Positions 1 to 8,233 of a DNA stretch of 64,000 bases are shown in pieces. Position numbers and translations under genes: made by a program. The notes under the pieces are model-generated. The model made no database searches and had not been told where the DNA came from. It was given only the letters and a program-made list of their open reading frames with translations. How positions within the stretch are numbered: the stretch's first letter is position 1; the number at the start of each line of letters is the position of its first letter. Source of the stretch: Verrucomicrobiota bacterium (GTDB lineage: Bacteria; Verrucomicrobiota; Verrucomicrobiia; Limisphaerales; JACRJZ01); the NCBI GenBank assembly GCA_016219875.1, contig JACRJZ010000143.1, positions 62,001 through 126,000 on the forward strand, read 5' to 3'.

Positions 1-822
1 GCGGGAGCGATAATAGCGCTGAAGCGAATTGCACATTGCAGATTGCCGATTGCAGATTGGCCTGACGGCACGGCGAAACCGGAAGCGCAGTCTGGCTTCC
101 TCAGCGCGGCGGAGGCTGGTGTGAGGTGGTTGCTGGGCGTGCAAAACCGGGATGGTGGTATGCCGACGTTTTGTCGCGGCTGGGGAGCGCTGCCGTTTGA
201 TCGCAGCAGCGCGGACATCACGGCCCACGCGATTCGCGGTTGGCTGGCTTGGACTGACGCATTGCCGGCACGTTTGCGGACGCGCGTGCTGGGCGCGGTG
301 CGCGCCGCGGTCGGCTTCCTGGCACGCGCGCAGCAGCCAGACGGTTCTTGGGTCCCTCTCTGGTTCGGGAACCAGCACGTGGCCGACGATCAGAATCCCA
401 CCTACGGCACGGCGCGCGTGCTGTGCGCACTGGCCGAACTGGTGGAGCGCGCGGAGGTGCGCAACCCGCTCGTGGCGACTCTCTTCAACTCCGGAGTGAA
501 CTGGCTGGTGAAGAACCAGAATGCGGATGGCGGCTGGGGCGGTTCGCTGGATGCGCCTTCTTCCGTGGAAGAGACGGCGCTGGCGGTGTCAGCCCTCGCG
601 GCGTGGCCTCGTTCGAACGTTCCAGCCGCGGCGGAGGCACTCGAACGCGGCGTGTTCTGGCTGATCCAGAGCGTCGAGTGCAGCGCGTGGACCCAGCCGG
701 CCCCGATTGGTTTTTACTTCGCGAAGCTGTGGTATCACGAGCGCCTGTATCCGATGATCTTCACGGTCGCCGCGTTGAACGCAGCCCGGCGCGCCTTGGG
801 TGAGGGCGGAGAGCCGGGGTAG
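1..822 (+). CDS. Squalene-hopene cyclase-like terpene cyclase, C-terminal part (cut by left edge)
   Basis: The frame is open from the first base, so the true start lies outside the window; a TTG at 43 is only an internal candidate. The visible 273 residues carry prenyltransferase/squalene-cyclase repeats: QNRDGGMPTFCRGWG and QNADGGWGGS are QW-type motifs, QNPTYGTARVL follows, and YPMIFTVAALNAARRAL resembles the end of hopene cyclases. Family knowledge: such alpha/alpha-barrel enzymes cyclise squalene or related polyprenes at the membrane. The catalytic DXDD region would be in the missing N-terminal part, so activity cannot be judged. Near the visible start the protein reads HCRLPIADW, which is the translation of a dispersed ATTGCAGATTGCCGATTGCAG-type repeat, apparently carried in frame. 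A paralogue of shc with a different product is possible. Confidence 0.72.
   Translation, partial: AGAIIALKRIAHCRLPIADWPDGTAKPEAQSGFLSAAEAGVRWLLGVQNRDGGMPTFCRGWGALPFDRSSADITAHAIRGWLAWTDALPARLRTRVLGAVRAAVGFLARAQQPDGSWVPLWFGNQHVADDQNPTYGTARVLCALAELVERAEVRNPLVATLFNSGVNWLVKNQNADGGWGGSLDAPSSVEETALAVSALAAWPRSNVPAAAEALERGVFWLIQSVECSAWTQPAPIGFYFAKLWYHERLYPMIFTVAALNAARRALGEGGEPG
29..60. repeat. In-frame short tandem repeat (GATTGCAGATTG type) in the cyclase-like gene
   Basis: Repeated units of the form CAGATTGC(C/A)GATTG. The same sequence forms the core of palindromic elements near 8030, 13280, 15010 and 20880. Here it lies inside an open coding frame. Confidence 0.6.
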
Positions 823-834
823 GGTGGAGGGCGG

Positions 835-957
835 GGAATTGAGAATTGGAAATTGCGAATTGGGAATTGCCAATTGTCGGCCGGCCTCAACACGCCCCCT
901 GCCTGACAGGCCGCCGGCAATTCGCAATTTGCATTTCCCAATTCCCAATTCTCAATG
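835..957. repeat. Inverted repeat of AATTGGGAATTG units
   Basis: The left arm (837-874) is made of GAGAATTGGAAATTGCGAAT-like units. The right arm (916-956) is its reverse complement (CAATTCGCAATTTGC, CCCAATTCTCAAT). The arms are separated by about 40 bases. It sits between two convergent genes, so it could act as a bidirectional hairpin terminator, but it belongs to the dispersed-repeat class of this genome. Confidence 0.8.
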
Positions 958-974
958 CTTCGCACCAGCGTCGA

Positions 975-1730
975 TCACTTGACGGTGTTCACCAGCGGGG
1001 CCAAGCCCTGAATCCGCACTTCCAGGCGGTCACCCGAATCGATCGGTCCCACGCCACTGGGCGTGCCGGTGAGGATCACGTCGCCGGGCATGAGCGTCAT
1101 GTTCGTCGAGATGAAGCTGACGAGGTGGAAGCAGTTGAAGATGAGCTGGGACGTGTTCGAGTTTTGCCGGAGCTGGCCGTTTTGGAAGAGTTGGATGGTC
1201 AGGTCGTGGGGATCGATCTTGGTTTCCACGTACGGCCCCAGCGGGCTGAAGGTGTCGAACGATTTGCAGCGGCACCACTGGCTTTCCGAGTTCTGGATGG
1301 TGCGGTCGCTGATGTCTTGGGCGGCGGTATAGCCAAGAATGTAGCGGGCGGCGGCGGCGGGCGTGACGTTGCGCACACGGCGGCCGATGACGATGGCCAG
1401 TTCCGCCTCGAAATCCGTGCGGTGATGCGGGAAGGGGATTTCGATCTTCGCGCCGTCCGGAATGAGCGAGGTGGTGGCCTTGAACCAGAAGAGCGGCTCT
1501 TTGGGCAGCGGCTTGCCGGATTCGCGGGCGTGGTCGGCGTAGTTCAGGCCCACGGCGATGATCTTGGTGGGAGCCACGGGCGTGAGCGTGCGCAGGCCCT
1601 TGACCGGCGTGGGCTTCTTGTCGAACGAGGGCGAGCCGAACACATCGCCGCGCAGGCGGTAAAGCTCGCCATCGACGACTTTCGCAAAAAAAATCTCATC
1701 GCCTTTCTGGAAACGTCCGATTGCTGCCAT
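975..1730 (-). CDS. Fumarylacetoacetate hydrolase (FAH) family protein
   Basis: This 251-residue protein has the FAH fold signature: KIIAVGLNYADHARE near residue 56, the metal-ligand segment DFEAELAIVIGR with two conserved acidic residues, GYTAAQDISDR, and the C-terminal LMPGDVILTGTPSGVG. Family members cleave or isomerise beta-diketo or 2-oxo acids using Mg2+ or Mn2+ in aromatic catabolism; typical single-domain members are 220-290 residues, so it is full length. The frame continues upstream to 1886, but that part runs through the terminator of the next gene and is poorly protein-like, so I chose the ATG at 1730 (MAAIGRFQKGDE). It is co-directional with the large gene upstream but separated from it by a terminator, so it is probably transcribed alone. 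The exact substrate cannot be read from sequence. Confidence 0.9.
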   Translation of the reverse strand: MAAIGRFQKGDEIFFAKVVDGELYRLRGDVFGSPSFDKKPTPVKGLRTLTPVAPTKIIAVGLNYADHARESGKPLPKEPLFWFKATTSLIPDGAKIEIPFPHHRTDFEAELAIVIGRRVRNVTPAAAARYILGYTAAQDISDRTIQNSESQWCRCKSFDTFSPLGPYVETKIDPHDLTIQLFQNGQLRQNSNTSQLIFNCFHLVSFISTNMTLMPGDVILTGTPSGVGPIDSGDRLEVRIQGLAPLVNTVK

Positions 1731-1796
1731 AGTTGTGGTGAGGTTGTAGCAAAGCCGGACGCCGGGTCGCAAGCCTAATCCCGTCCACCCCAAAAA

Positions 1797-1824
1797 AGAA
1801 AACCGGGCTGGCGCCCGGTTTTCT
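1797..1824 (-). terminator. Rho-independent terminator of the large Ig-like gene
   Basis: A 12-bp perfect stem AGAAAACCGGGC / GCCCGGTTTTCT with a 4-base loop. On the minus strand it is followed by a T run (TTTTTT after the stem). It lies 28 bases past the stop of the gene ending at 1852. Confidence 0.85.
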
Positions 1825-1851
1825 GTGCTGAAGTAACGAACCCGAGTGCGG

Positions 1852-4800
1852 CTACTGCCAGCGGAGGCGGTAGTAGCGCGCGGCATTGGTGGCCGGCACG
1901 AGGTACGGGTTGGTCTGGTTGGCCACGTTGGTCCAGAGCGTGTTGGTCGGGTTCACCCCGATGGCGGCCTGGAGCGTGAAGTTGTAGGACGAGTTGGTCC
2001 AGGACACGCGCACGTTGTTCGGCGCCTGCCGGGCGATGGCCAGGATCGGCCGGCTCGGCGGCGGAACGTTCGTCACGAGCGCCGGTAGGCTGAAGGACGG
2101 CACGTTCAAGACCAGCGTGGCGCCGAAGGTGATGTCCGAACTGGTGGCACTCTGCTGCTTGAGTTCAACGGCCATCACATTGGTCCCCAGCGCGAGATTG
2201 GTGACGGGGACGTTAAACGGCCCTTCGTAGGCGCCGTCACCAACCGTGCGGCTGGCGAGGGCGGTGAAGGTCGTTGGCGTGGCCACCCCAATCGCATAGC
2301 ACAACTGGCCGTTCAGGTAGAACGCTGCGCCATCGTCAAGGATGTGGCGGACGGTCATGGTGGCACCGGCCGCGAGGACAGGCACGGTGAACTTCCTGCG
2401 GAAGTAGTAAGTCGGGATGTTGGCGGCGCCATCCACTCCGCCCAGAACGGTGCGCACGGTTTCAGGAAGACCACCGCGTGGGTTGGTCGTGCCGGTCTTG
2501 TAGTCAAACAAGGCTGCGCCCTGCGGCCAGGCGGAATCGTTGTAGTCGAACGCGCGCCAGGCCGTGCCCAAATCCTCGTTTTGGTCGTCGTAGCGCCACT
2601 GGGTTGCGGCATCCAGGGCAATCAGGGTGTAATTCAGCAGGCCCACGGTCGCACGGCTGTTGGCCGGGATGGTGTTGGGGGTCTGGGCGGTGTCCCGAAT
2701 GTTGCTGGCCACGAGTTGGTAGGTGCCCGGCGGCAGGCTGCCGAAGGTCAGAACCACATTGGTGCCGTTGACGATGGTAGCCGTGGAGATGGTCGGATTC
2801 GCGCCCGACAGGTTGGTCACCCAATAATTGGCGCGGTTGCCGGCGGTGGTCGCGTTGACCGGTTCGTTGAAAGTCACCGTGATCGTGTTGGGGGCCGTGA
2901 GGTAGGCCAGGAAAGTCGGCGCATTCGTGTCCGGCAGGACGGTCAGGCGGGCGGAAGCGCTGTCTTGGACGGAGTTGCTGAGGCCGGTGACTCGCACGGA
3001 GAAGTACCAGCCGTTCATGTGGAGCGGGGTCCGCGGGATGTAGTAGGTCGGGCTGGTGCCGTTGGCCGAGGTGTCCGGCGTGATGGCTGGGTTTTGGGCG
3101 TTGGTCCGCCACTGGAAAGTAGCGCCGCCGGCACCGTGGAAGTCGAGCAGGGCCGGCTCGCCCTCAACGACGGTGAGGTCCCGCGGCGAACTGGTAATGA
3201 CCACCTTGTTCGTGACGAGCGACTCGATGCGGGCACTCAACTCAACCGCGAAGCCCTGCGGATCGAGGACAGGCGGAATGTTGGTCAACGCGGCGTGGAT
3301 TTCCACCGCGATCAGGTTGGTGCCCTGCTGGAGAGTCGTGGCCGGCACGTTGGTGGGGCCGCGCGTGTTCGGGTCGGCGATGCGACCTGAAGCGATGGTG
3401 AAGTAGTTGACTGCGCCGGCGGGCATGTTGTAGCGCATGAATTCTGCTCCGTTGAAGTAGAAGATCGCGCCGTCGGCGATGAAATGGCTCATCTGGATGG
3501 AGGCCCCGGCCGGGCTGCCGCGGAAATTGAACTGGTTCCGGAAGTAGGAACTCATCAGGTCGTTGCCAGCGACGTTTCCAAGCCGTGTGCCGCCCGGGGC
3601 TGGGAGGTCCACGCCGATGGTCGCCAAATCAGGTGAGAAGAAGGGGGCCGGTTCTGGATCAGAGGCCCAGGGATAAACGACTTCATACGCTGGCTGGGCC
3701 CAGCGGGTATCCATGAAGTCCGTGATCGGGTCGGTGAAGCCCCACGCTGGGTTGGCGTACCTCCAAGAGCCGTTCCAGTTGATCACCGGGATGAGGCTCG
3801 AGATGGGCGCAGCCAGGTTGCTGCCAAGGTTGGCGCGTGGCGAGGCGTCTCGCACGTTCCTGACCGTCGCGATCCAGTTGAGGCCGGCCGTCCGCGCGGC
3901 CGAGGTGCGGAGGACGACGGTGGCGTTCGACGGGGTGTTGACGAAGACGGCCTGGGTGACGGTCAAGGACCCGCCGGCGGTGTTGGTGATGGTGTAGTTG
4001 GCCAGGTTCGTGGGCGAGAGAGCGGGGCTGGCGGGGGTGCGTGCCAGTGGCTCGTTGAAGGTGAGCGTGACGTTGCTGACGGAGAGCGTGCCGTCGGCTT
4101 CCAGGAGGATCGGCGCATTGGTGTCCGGGATGATCGTGAGGAAGGCGTTGCTGCTGGCCACCACGCCCAGAACGTTGCTGATGACGGCGAAGAAATAGCC
4201 TTCATCTACGCCGAAGGCGGTGTTGGTGAGGGTGAGCGTGGGCCAGACGCCACCAGCCACCGGGTCGGGCTGCCCGGTGTTGGTGTTCCACTTGTACCAT
4301 TGGACTTTCGCGGCTGCGCCGATGAAACCGACGTTGAAGAGGGCGGGCTTGAATTCCACCACAGTCACGTTGGCTGGCTGGTTCGTAATCTCGATGAGTG
4401 ACGGCGACTGGTAAGCCGCGTTGACGCTCAGGTCGAAGACGACGTCGGAACTGGCGGTGCCGGCTTGATGCACTTCGACGGCTAGGCTGTTGGTGCCTTG
4501 CACGAGCATGTGCGGGGGCAGGTTGGTCACAAAAGCGACTCCTTCACCCAAGGGATTCGCCGTGGGGGCCAACGTGGTCCAGGCGATCGTCGTGGTCGGC
4601 ATATTCCAACGGTAGGCCTCGACGCCGTTGAGGTACACCACCACGCCGTCGTCGAGCAGGTTCGAGGAGGTGACGGTGTAGAGGTCGAGGTCGTTGGTGA
4701 AGACAAAGGTGGTGCGGAAATAGAAGGTGCGTATGTACGCGCCGGCGGCGTTGGAGAGCGAGAGCACCGTGTTGGTCAACGCGTTGACGACGGCATTGTT

Positions 4801-6498
4801 TTCCCAGGCGAACGCTCCGCGCCCGGTGGGCCAGGCGGAGTCGTTGAAAGACGGCGCCCGCCAGGCCGTGCCCAGATCAGTGCCGCTTTGGTTGTAGCGC
4901 CACGTTTGGTTCGTGTACCCGAACACTGAAATCGGCGGGAGCGAGACGAACAGAATCGCGGAGGAGCTCTCCACGCTCTCACCTGGGCTGGAGACGACGA
5001 CATGATAAATACCGGAGTTCGCGAGTTGGGCGTTGGCGACGGTGTAACTCGTGTTCGTGGCATTGGCGATCGGGGCCGATCCTTTGTACCACTGGTAGCG
5101 AAGCGCGGAGCCGGTGGCCCCCACGGTCAAGGTGGCGGCGGCGCCTTGCACGACCGTGACGTTCTGCGGCTGGGTGGTGATGACGACGGGCCGGTAGCTG
5201 ATGCCGAGCGAGGCCACCTGGCTGGTGCGCCAGTTCACACAGTTGGAGGCGATCACGTAGTAATAGGCAATGTTGGCCTCGGTCGCGGACGGAATGGTGT
5301 AGGTGGAGGCGTTCGCTCCGGCGATCAGAGTGCCGCCGCTGTTCAGGCCGTTGGTGCTCTTGAACCACCGGAAGATCGGTTGCGAAGCGCTGGCGTTGAC
5401 GACGACGGAGAAGATTGCCGGGTCGCCCCAGAAAACGGTGGTGTTGGCCGGGCCGGTGAGGGTGTTGATGCCGATGCTGGCCACGGTCACGGTCGCCACC
5501 GCGCTGGTCACGGCGCTGAGCGTGTTCGAGACCACCACGGTGTAGCTGCCGGCATTGCCCGGGCCCGCACTGGCCACGGAGTAGGTGGCGTTGGTCGCGT
5601 TGGCGATATTCACGCCGCCGAGCTTCCATTGATACCAGTAGGGCGCGCCGCCCCCCGCGACCACGCTGAGGTTGAGCGGACTGCCGGCACAGACGGAGCC
5701 CCCCTGCGGCTGGGTGACAATAAACGCCGGAGCGTAGGCCTCCTCCAGCATGAAGGCGTTGATGGCGTAACAGTAGGTGGTGTTGCCCGCGCCACCAGGA
5801 GTGGCCTCCGTCCAGTTCGAGTTAATGATCGAGAACGTGTTCCCGATCGGCGCGATGTTGTCCCAACCGATCAGGTCACCCTCCACATTGTCACCGCTGT
5901 TCCACGCCGCCTGCGTGCCGGGCGTCAGATTGACGCCATAGGTGGGCCAGCCGTTGGTGATGATGCCGGCCGAGCCGGGTCCGGCCTGATGGGCGGGTTT
6001 GGAGTTGGAGGCGCCGGCCAGGGTCGCCAAAGTCCACCGCGTGGCGTACGAGCCGCCGCGGATGGCCGTGCCCCGGAACCGATAGAGGCGACCGGGGGTC
6101 AAGTTGGTGAACGTGATGGTGACGGCGGAAGAGTTTAGTCCACCGGCGCCGCCAAAGTAAAGAGCACTGGCGGTCCAATCCACCTTACCGCCAAAAACCA
6201 GGGCGGCGGGAGTTCCAGCGTTCGGCGCGGTGGAACCGCCGGTGGCACCGTTCAAGATACCAACGTGGGCGATCTGCACTCCTACCCGACTGGGGCTGGT
6301 CAGTTGTCCCGTGGCGAAATTGGTCAGCGGGCCGCCCACGGTCGTGTTCGCCGCGGTGATCGACCAAGTGCTGACGTTGGGGGCCGTTCCGGTTCCCCGG
6401 TCGTGGTCGTTGTACGCCGCCCATTGGGCATGGGTTGAGCCGACGGAGGCCACGAGGGCCAGTCCAGTCACCAAGTGTTTGAGTGCCGTTCTACGCAT
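1852..6498 (-). CDS. Giant secreted Ig-like / jelly-roll multidomain protein
   Basis: The protein has 1548 residues. The ATG at 6498 gives a clean signal peptide (MRRTALKHLVTGLALVASVG, then THAQ). The frame extends 47 codons further upstream without signal-like sequence, so that start was rejected. An N-terminal domain of about 270 residues is followed by three Ig-like domains (each with Q-P-x(n)-G...YQW(Y/K)...G.Y.VVVSN). Next come units alternating a jelly-roll-like domain (LGTAWR.. .DSAWP.G..., DDG...YLNG.E..R.NMP), an Ig domain and an SbsA-type Ig domain (FNEP). At least three jelly-roll copies are visible. The C-terminus (VRVSW...ARYYRLRWQ) matches the ends of two other secreted proteins here. 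It is probably a cell-surface or extracellular carbohydrate-binding protein; no catalytic domain was seen. Confidence 0.85.
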   Translation of the reverse strand: MRRTALKHLVTGLALVASVGSTHAQWAAYNDHDRGTGTAPNVSTWSITAANTTVGGPLTNFATGQLTSPSRVGVQIAHVGILNGATGGSTAPNAGTPAALVFGGKVDWTASALYFGGAGGLNSSAVTITFTNLTPGRLYRFRGTAIRGGSYATRWTLATLAGASNSKPAHQAGPGSAGIITNGWPTYGVNLTPGTQAAWNSGDNVEGDLIGWDNIAPIGNTFSIINSNWTEATPGGAGNTTYCYAINAFMLEEAYAPAFIVTQPQGGSVCAGSPLNLSVVAGGGAPYWYQWKLGGVNIANATNATYSVASAGPGNAGSYTVVVSNTLSAVTSAVATVTVASIGINTLTGPANTTVFWGDPAIFSVVVNASASQPIFRWFKSTNGLNSGGTLIAGANASTYTIPSATEANIAYYYVIASNCVNWRTSQVASLGISYRPVVITTQPQNVTVVQGAAATLTVGATGSALRYQWYKGSAPIANATNTSYTVANAQLANSGIYHVVVSSPGESVESSSAILFVSLPPISVFGYTNQTWRYNQSGTDLGTAWRAPSFNDSAWPTGRGAFAWENNAVVNALTNTVLSLSNAAGAYIRTFYFRTTFVFTNDLDLYTVTSSNLLDDGVVVYLNGVEAYRWNMPTTTIAWTTLAPTANPLGEGVAFVTNLPPHMLVQGTNSLAVEVHQAGTASSDVVFDLSVNAAYQSPSLIEITNQPANVTVVEFKPALFNVGFIGAAAKVQWYKWNTNTGQPDPVAGGVWPTLTLTNTAFGVDEGYFFAVISNVLGVVASSNAFLTIIPDTNAPILLEADGTLSVSNVTLTFNEPLARTPASPALSPTNLANYTITNTAGGSLTVTQAVFVNTPSNATVVLRTSAARTAGLNWIATVRNVRDASPRANLGSNLAAPISSLIPVINWNGSWRYANPAWGFTDPITDFMDTRWAQPAYEVVYPWASDPEPAPFFSPDLATIGVDLPAPGGTRLGNVAGNDLMSSYFRNQFNFRGSPAGASIQMSHFIADGAIFYFNGAEFMRYNMPAGAVNYFTIASGRIADPNTRGPTNVPATTLQQGTNLIAVEIHAALTNIPPVLDPQGFAVELSARIESLVTNKVVITSSPRDLTVVEGEPALLDFHGAGGATFQWRTNAQNPAITPDTSANGTSPTYYIPRTPLHMNGWYFSVRVTGLSNSVQDSASARLTVLPDTNAPTFLAYLTAPNTITVTFNEPVNATTAGNRANYWVTNLSGANPTISTATIVNGTNVVLTFGSLPPGTYQLVASNIRDTAQTPNTIPANSRATVGLLNYTLIALDAATQWRYDDQNEDLGTAWRAFDYNDSAWPQGAALFDYKTGTTNPRGGLPETVRTVLGGVDGAANIPTYYFRRKFTVPVLAAGATMTVRHILDDGAAFYLNGQLCYAIGVATPTTFTALASRTVGDGAYEGPFNVPVTNLALGTNVMAVELKQQSATSSDITFGATLVLNVPSFSLPALVTNVPPPSRPILAIARQAPNNVRVSWTNSSYNFTLQAAIGVNPTNTLWTNVANQTNPYLVPATNAARYYRLRWQ

Positions 6499-6990
6499 AG
6501 CTTTGTATATTTTGTCGTTTGGGTCCCTAAAATCGCCGCGCTCAAGGCGCCTCTCCAAGCGCGCTGTGGCCCGGAAAGTGATAAAAGGAACCATTTCGAT
6601 TTTCGTTTGGCAATAAGGAAAATCCTCCCGGTGCCTCAAATCGTCGCCGTCGTGTCAACCCGGATTCCTTCCGCAAGCCTGGCCTGGCGCCGCCCAACCT
6701 CCATCGGAACGACGAAGCGGCGACCAGGCGGAGCGCGGAATTGCTTCCGCTTCGAACTGCCTGGCCGCCGCGACTCCCCAAACCAAACCATCGCGATCCT
6801 GCCCACGCCAGCCCCGCCGGCAAGCGCCCGCCTGGCTTCGGCCGGGGCCACTCGCGGGTCTGCTGGCTGTCTGGGTTTTCGCATCGCATACTGGTTGTCG
6901 CTCATAGGAGGCGTGACCGGGACGTTTTCTTCCCAGTCACCTGAAATTTTTCGGTTGGCCCTTTCGGCCCGGCCTCCTAGTTTCGGCGTC
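6499..6990. other. Divergent intergenic region, no gene recognised
   Basis: Spacer of 492 bases between the divergent Ig-like gene and hldD. Open frames exist in it but show no protein-like composition or domain. It should hold both promoters. An AT-rich stretch (AAAATATACAAAG on the minus strand) lies directly before the 6498 start, without a clear Shine-Dalgarno sequence. Confidence 0.5.
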
Positions 6991-7926
6991 ATGCGAAATA
7001 TTTTGGTGACGGGCGGGGCGGGCTTCATCGGGTCGAACCTGACTTTGGCCTTGCAGGAGAAGCATCCCGACGCGCGGATCACGGTGGTGGACGATTTCCG
7101 CTCCGGCAGCTTCAAGAACCTGGAAGGCTTCCGCGGCGACTTCGTGGCGGGCGACGTGTCGCGCTTGGACTGGGCGGCGCAGTTCAAGGACGTGGTCTTC
7201 GACGCCATTTTCCATGAGGCTTCGATCACCGACACCACGGAGCACCACCAGCTTTTGCAGGCGCACGACAACATCGAGGGCTTCCGCCGCCTGCTGGATT
7301 TCGCCACACCGACGCAGACGCCGATCGTCTATGCGTCCTCCGCCGCCACCTACGGGCTGGCCGCCGGCCTGAACCGCGAGGCCCAGCCGCCCGCGCCGGC
7401 CAATGTCTATGGCTTCACGAAGGTCCAGCTCGACAACCTCGCCCGCTACCACGGGCAGCGGAACCCGGCGTGGCGCATCGTCGGCCTGCGCTACTTCAAC
7501 GTCTTTGGGCCGCGCGAGGCGCACAAAGGCAAGATGTCGAGCATGGTTTGGCAGCTTTACCTCCAGATGAAAGCCGGCCAACGTCCGCGCGTCTTCAAGT
7601 TCGGCGAGCAGAAGCGCGATTTCGTGTATGTGAAGGATGTCGTCGGGATGACGATGCATGCCATCACTGCGCCGCACAGCGGCATCTACAACTGCGGCTC
7701 CGGCGCGGCGTTCTCGTTTAACGAGATCATCGCGGCGCTGAACCAAGCCCTCGGCTCGAGCCTGGAGCCGGACTATTTCGACAATCCCTACTCCGCGTTC
7801 TACCAGCCGCACACGGAAGCGGACATGACGTTGGCGAAGCAGGCGTTGGGTTGGACGCCACAGTTCACGCCGGCCAGCGGCATCGCTGACTACGTGGCAA
7901 CCCTGGAGGGCAAGCGAACGGGCTGA
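6991..7926 (+). CDS. hldD: ADP-L-glycero-D-manno-heptose-6-epimerase
   Basis: This 311-residue protein belongs to the extended short-chain dehydrogenase family. The NADP-binding motif GGAGFIGSNL is at residues 8-17. YASSAATYG carries the catalytic Ser/Thr region, and YGFTK is the YxxxK pair. RYFNVFGPRE and QKRDFVYVKDVV are typical of HldD, and the length matches the family (about 310-330). Family role: epimerises ADP-D-glycero- to ADP-L-glycero-beta-D-manno-heptose for the LPS inner core, in the cytoplasm. The frame is open upstream to 6475, but homology starts exactly at the ATG at 6991 (MRNILVTGGAG). It stands alone in transcription direction. A generic NAD-dependent epimerase is a less likely alternative. 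Confidence 0.9.
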   Translation: MRNILVTGGAGFIGSNLTLALQEKHPDARITVVDDFRSGSFKNLEGFRGDFVAGDVSRLDWAAQFKDVVFDAIFHEASITDTTEHHQLLQAHDNIEGFRRLLDFATPTQTPIVYASSAATYGLAAGLNREAQPPAPANVYGFTKVQLDNLARYHGQRNPAWRIVGLRYFNVFGPREAHKGKMSSMVWQLYLQMKAGQRPRVFKFGEQKRDFVYVKDVVGMTMHAITAPHSGIYNCGSGAAFSFNEIIAALNQALGSSLEPDYFDNPYSAFYQPHTEADMTLAKQALGWTPQFTPASGIADYVATLEGKRTG

Positions 7927-7990
7927 GGCGGACGGGCTGGCTCGCGCAGCGGGGCGGCCCGATGTGCTGGATTGTTGCTTCCCAGAGCTT

Positions 7991-8096
7991 CTTTCAAAAC
8001 CGTAGCAGCCGACGTGGGGAGGCTCATATCGATTGCAGATTGCAGACTGGAAATGGAGCCTCCTCACGTCGGCGGCTACGGGGTTTTGAAATCGCC
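7991..8096. repeat. Palindromic dispersed element, family GTAGCAGCCGACGTGAGGAG (copy 1)
   Basis: The ends are TTTCAAAACCGTAGC and GCTACGGGGTTTTGAAA, inverted. The inner arms GCAGCCGACGTGGGGAGGCT and its inverse flank a core of GATTGCAGATTGCAGACTGG. It is about 105 bp long, lies between hldD and the AsmA gene, and codes for no protein. The rest of 7927-8233 shows nothing recognisable. Confidence 0.85.
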
Positions 8097-8233
8097 TCCC
8101 CAGTCTGCGGAAGCCGCCCTGGCCGCGACGCTCGACCGAGAGGAAATCAGGGTTTCAACTGGCCGGGCATTTGCGCTACCTTGCCCGGTGTGTCCCCGGA
8201 ACGTAGCGGGGCAAACAGACTGGAAACGACTTT

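Noticed and set aside
6475..6990. N-terminal extension of hldD
   Set aside because: The frame is open but the Rossmann motif begins right after the ATG at 6991, and the extension has no homology-like content.
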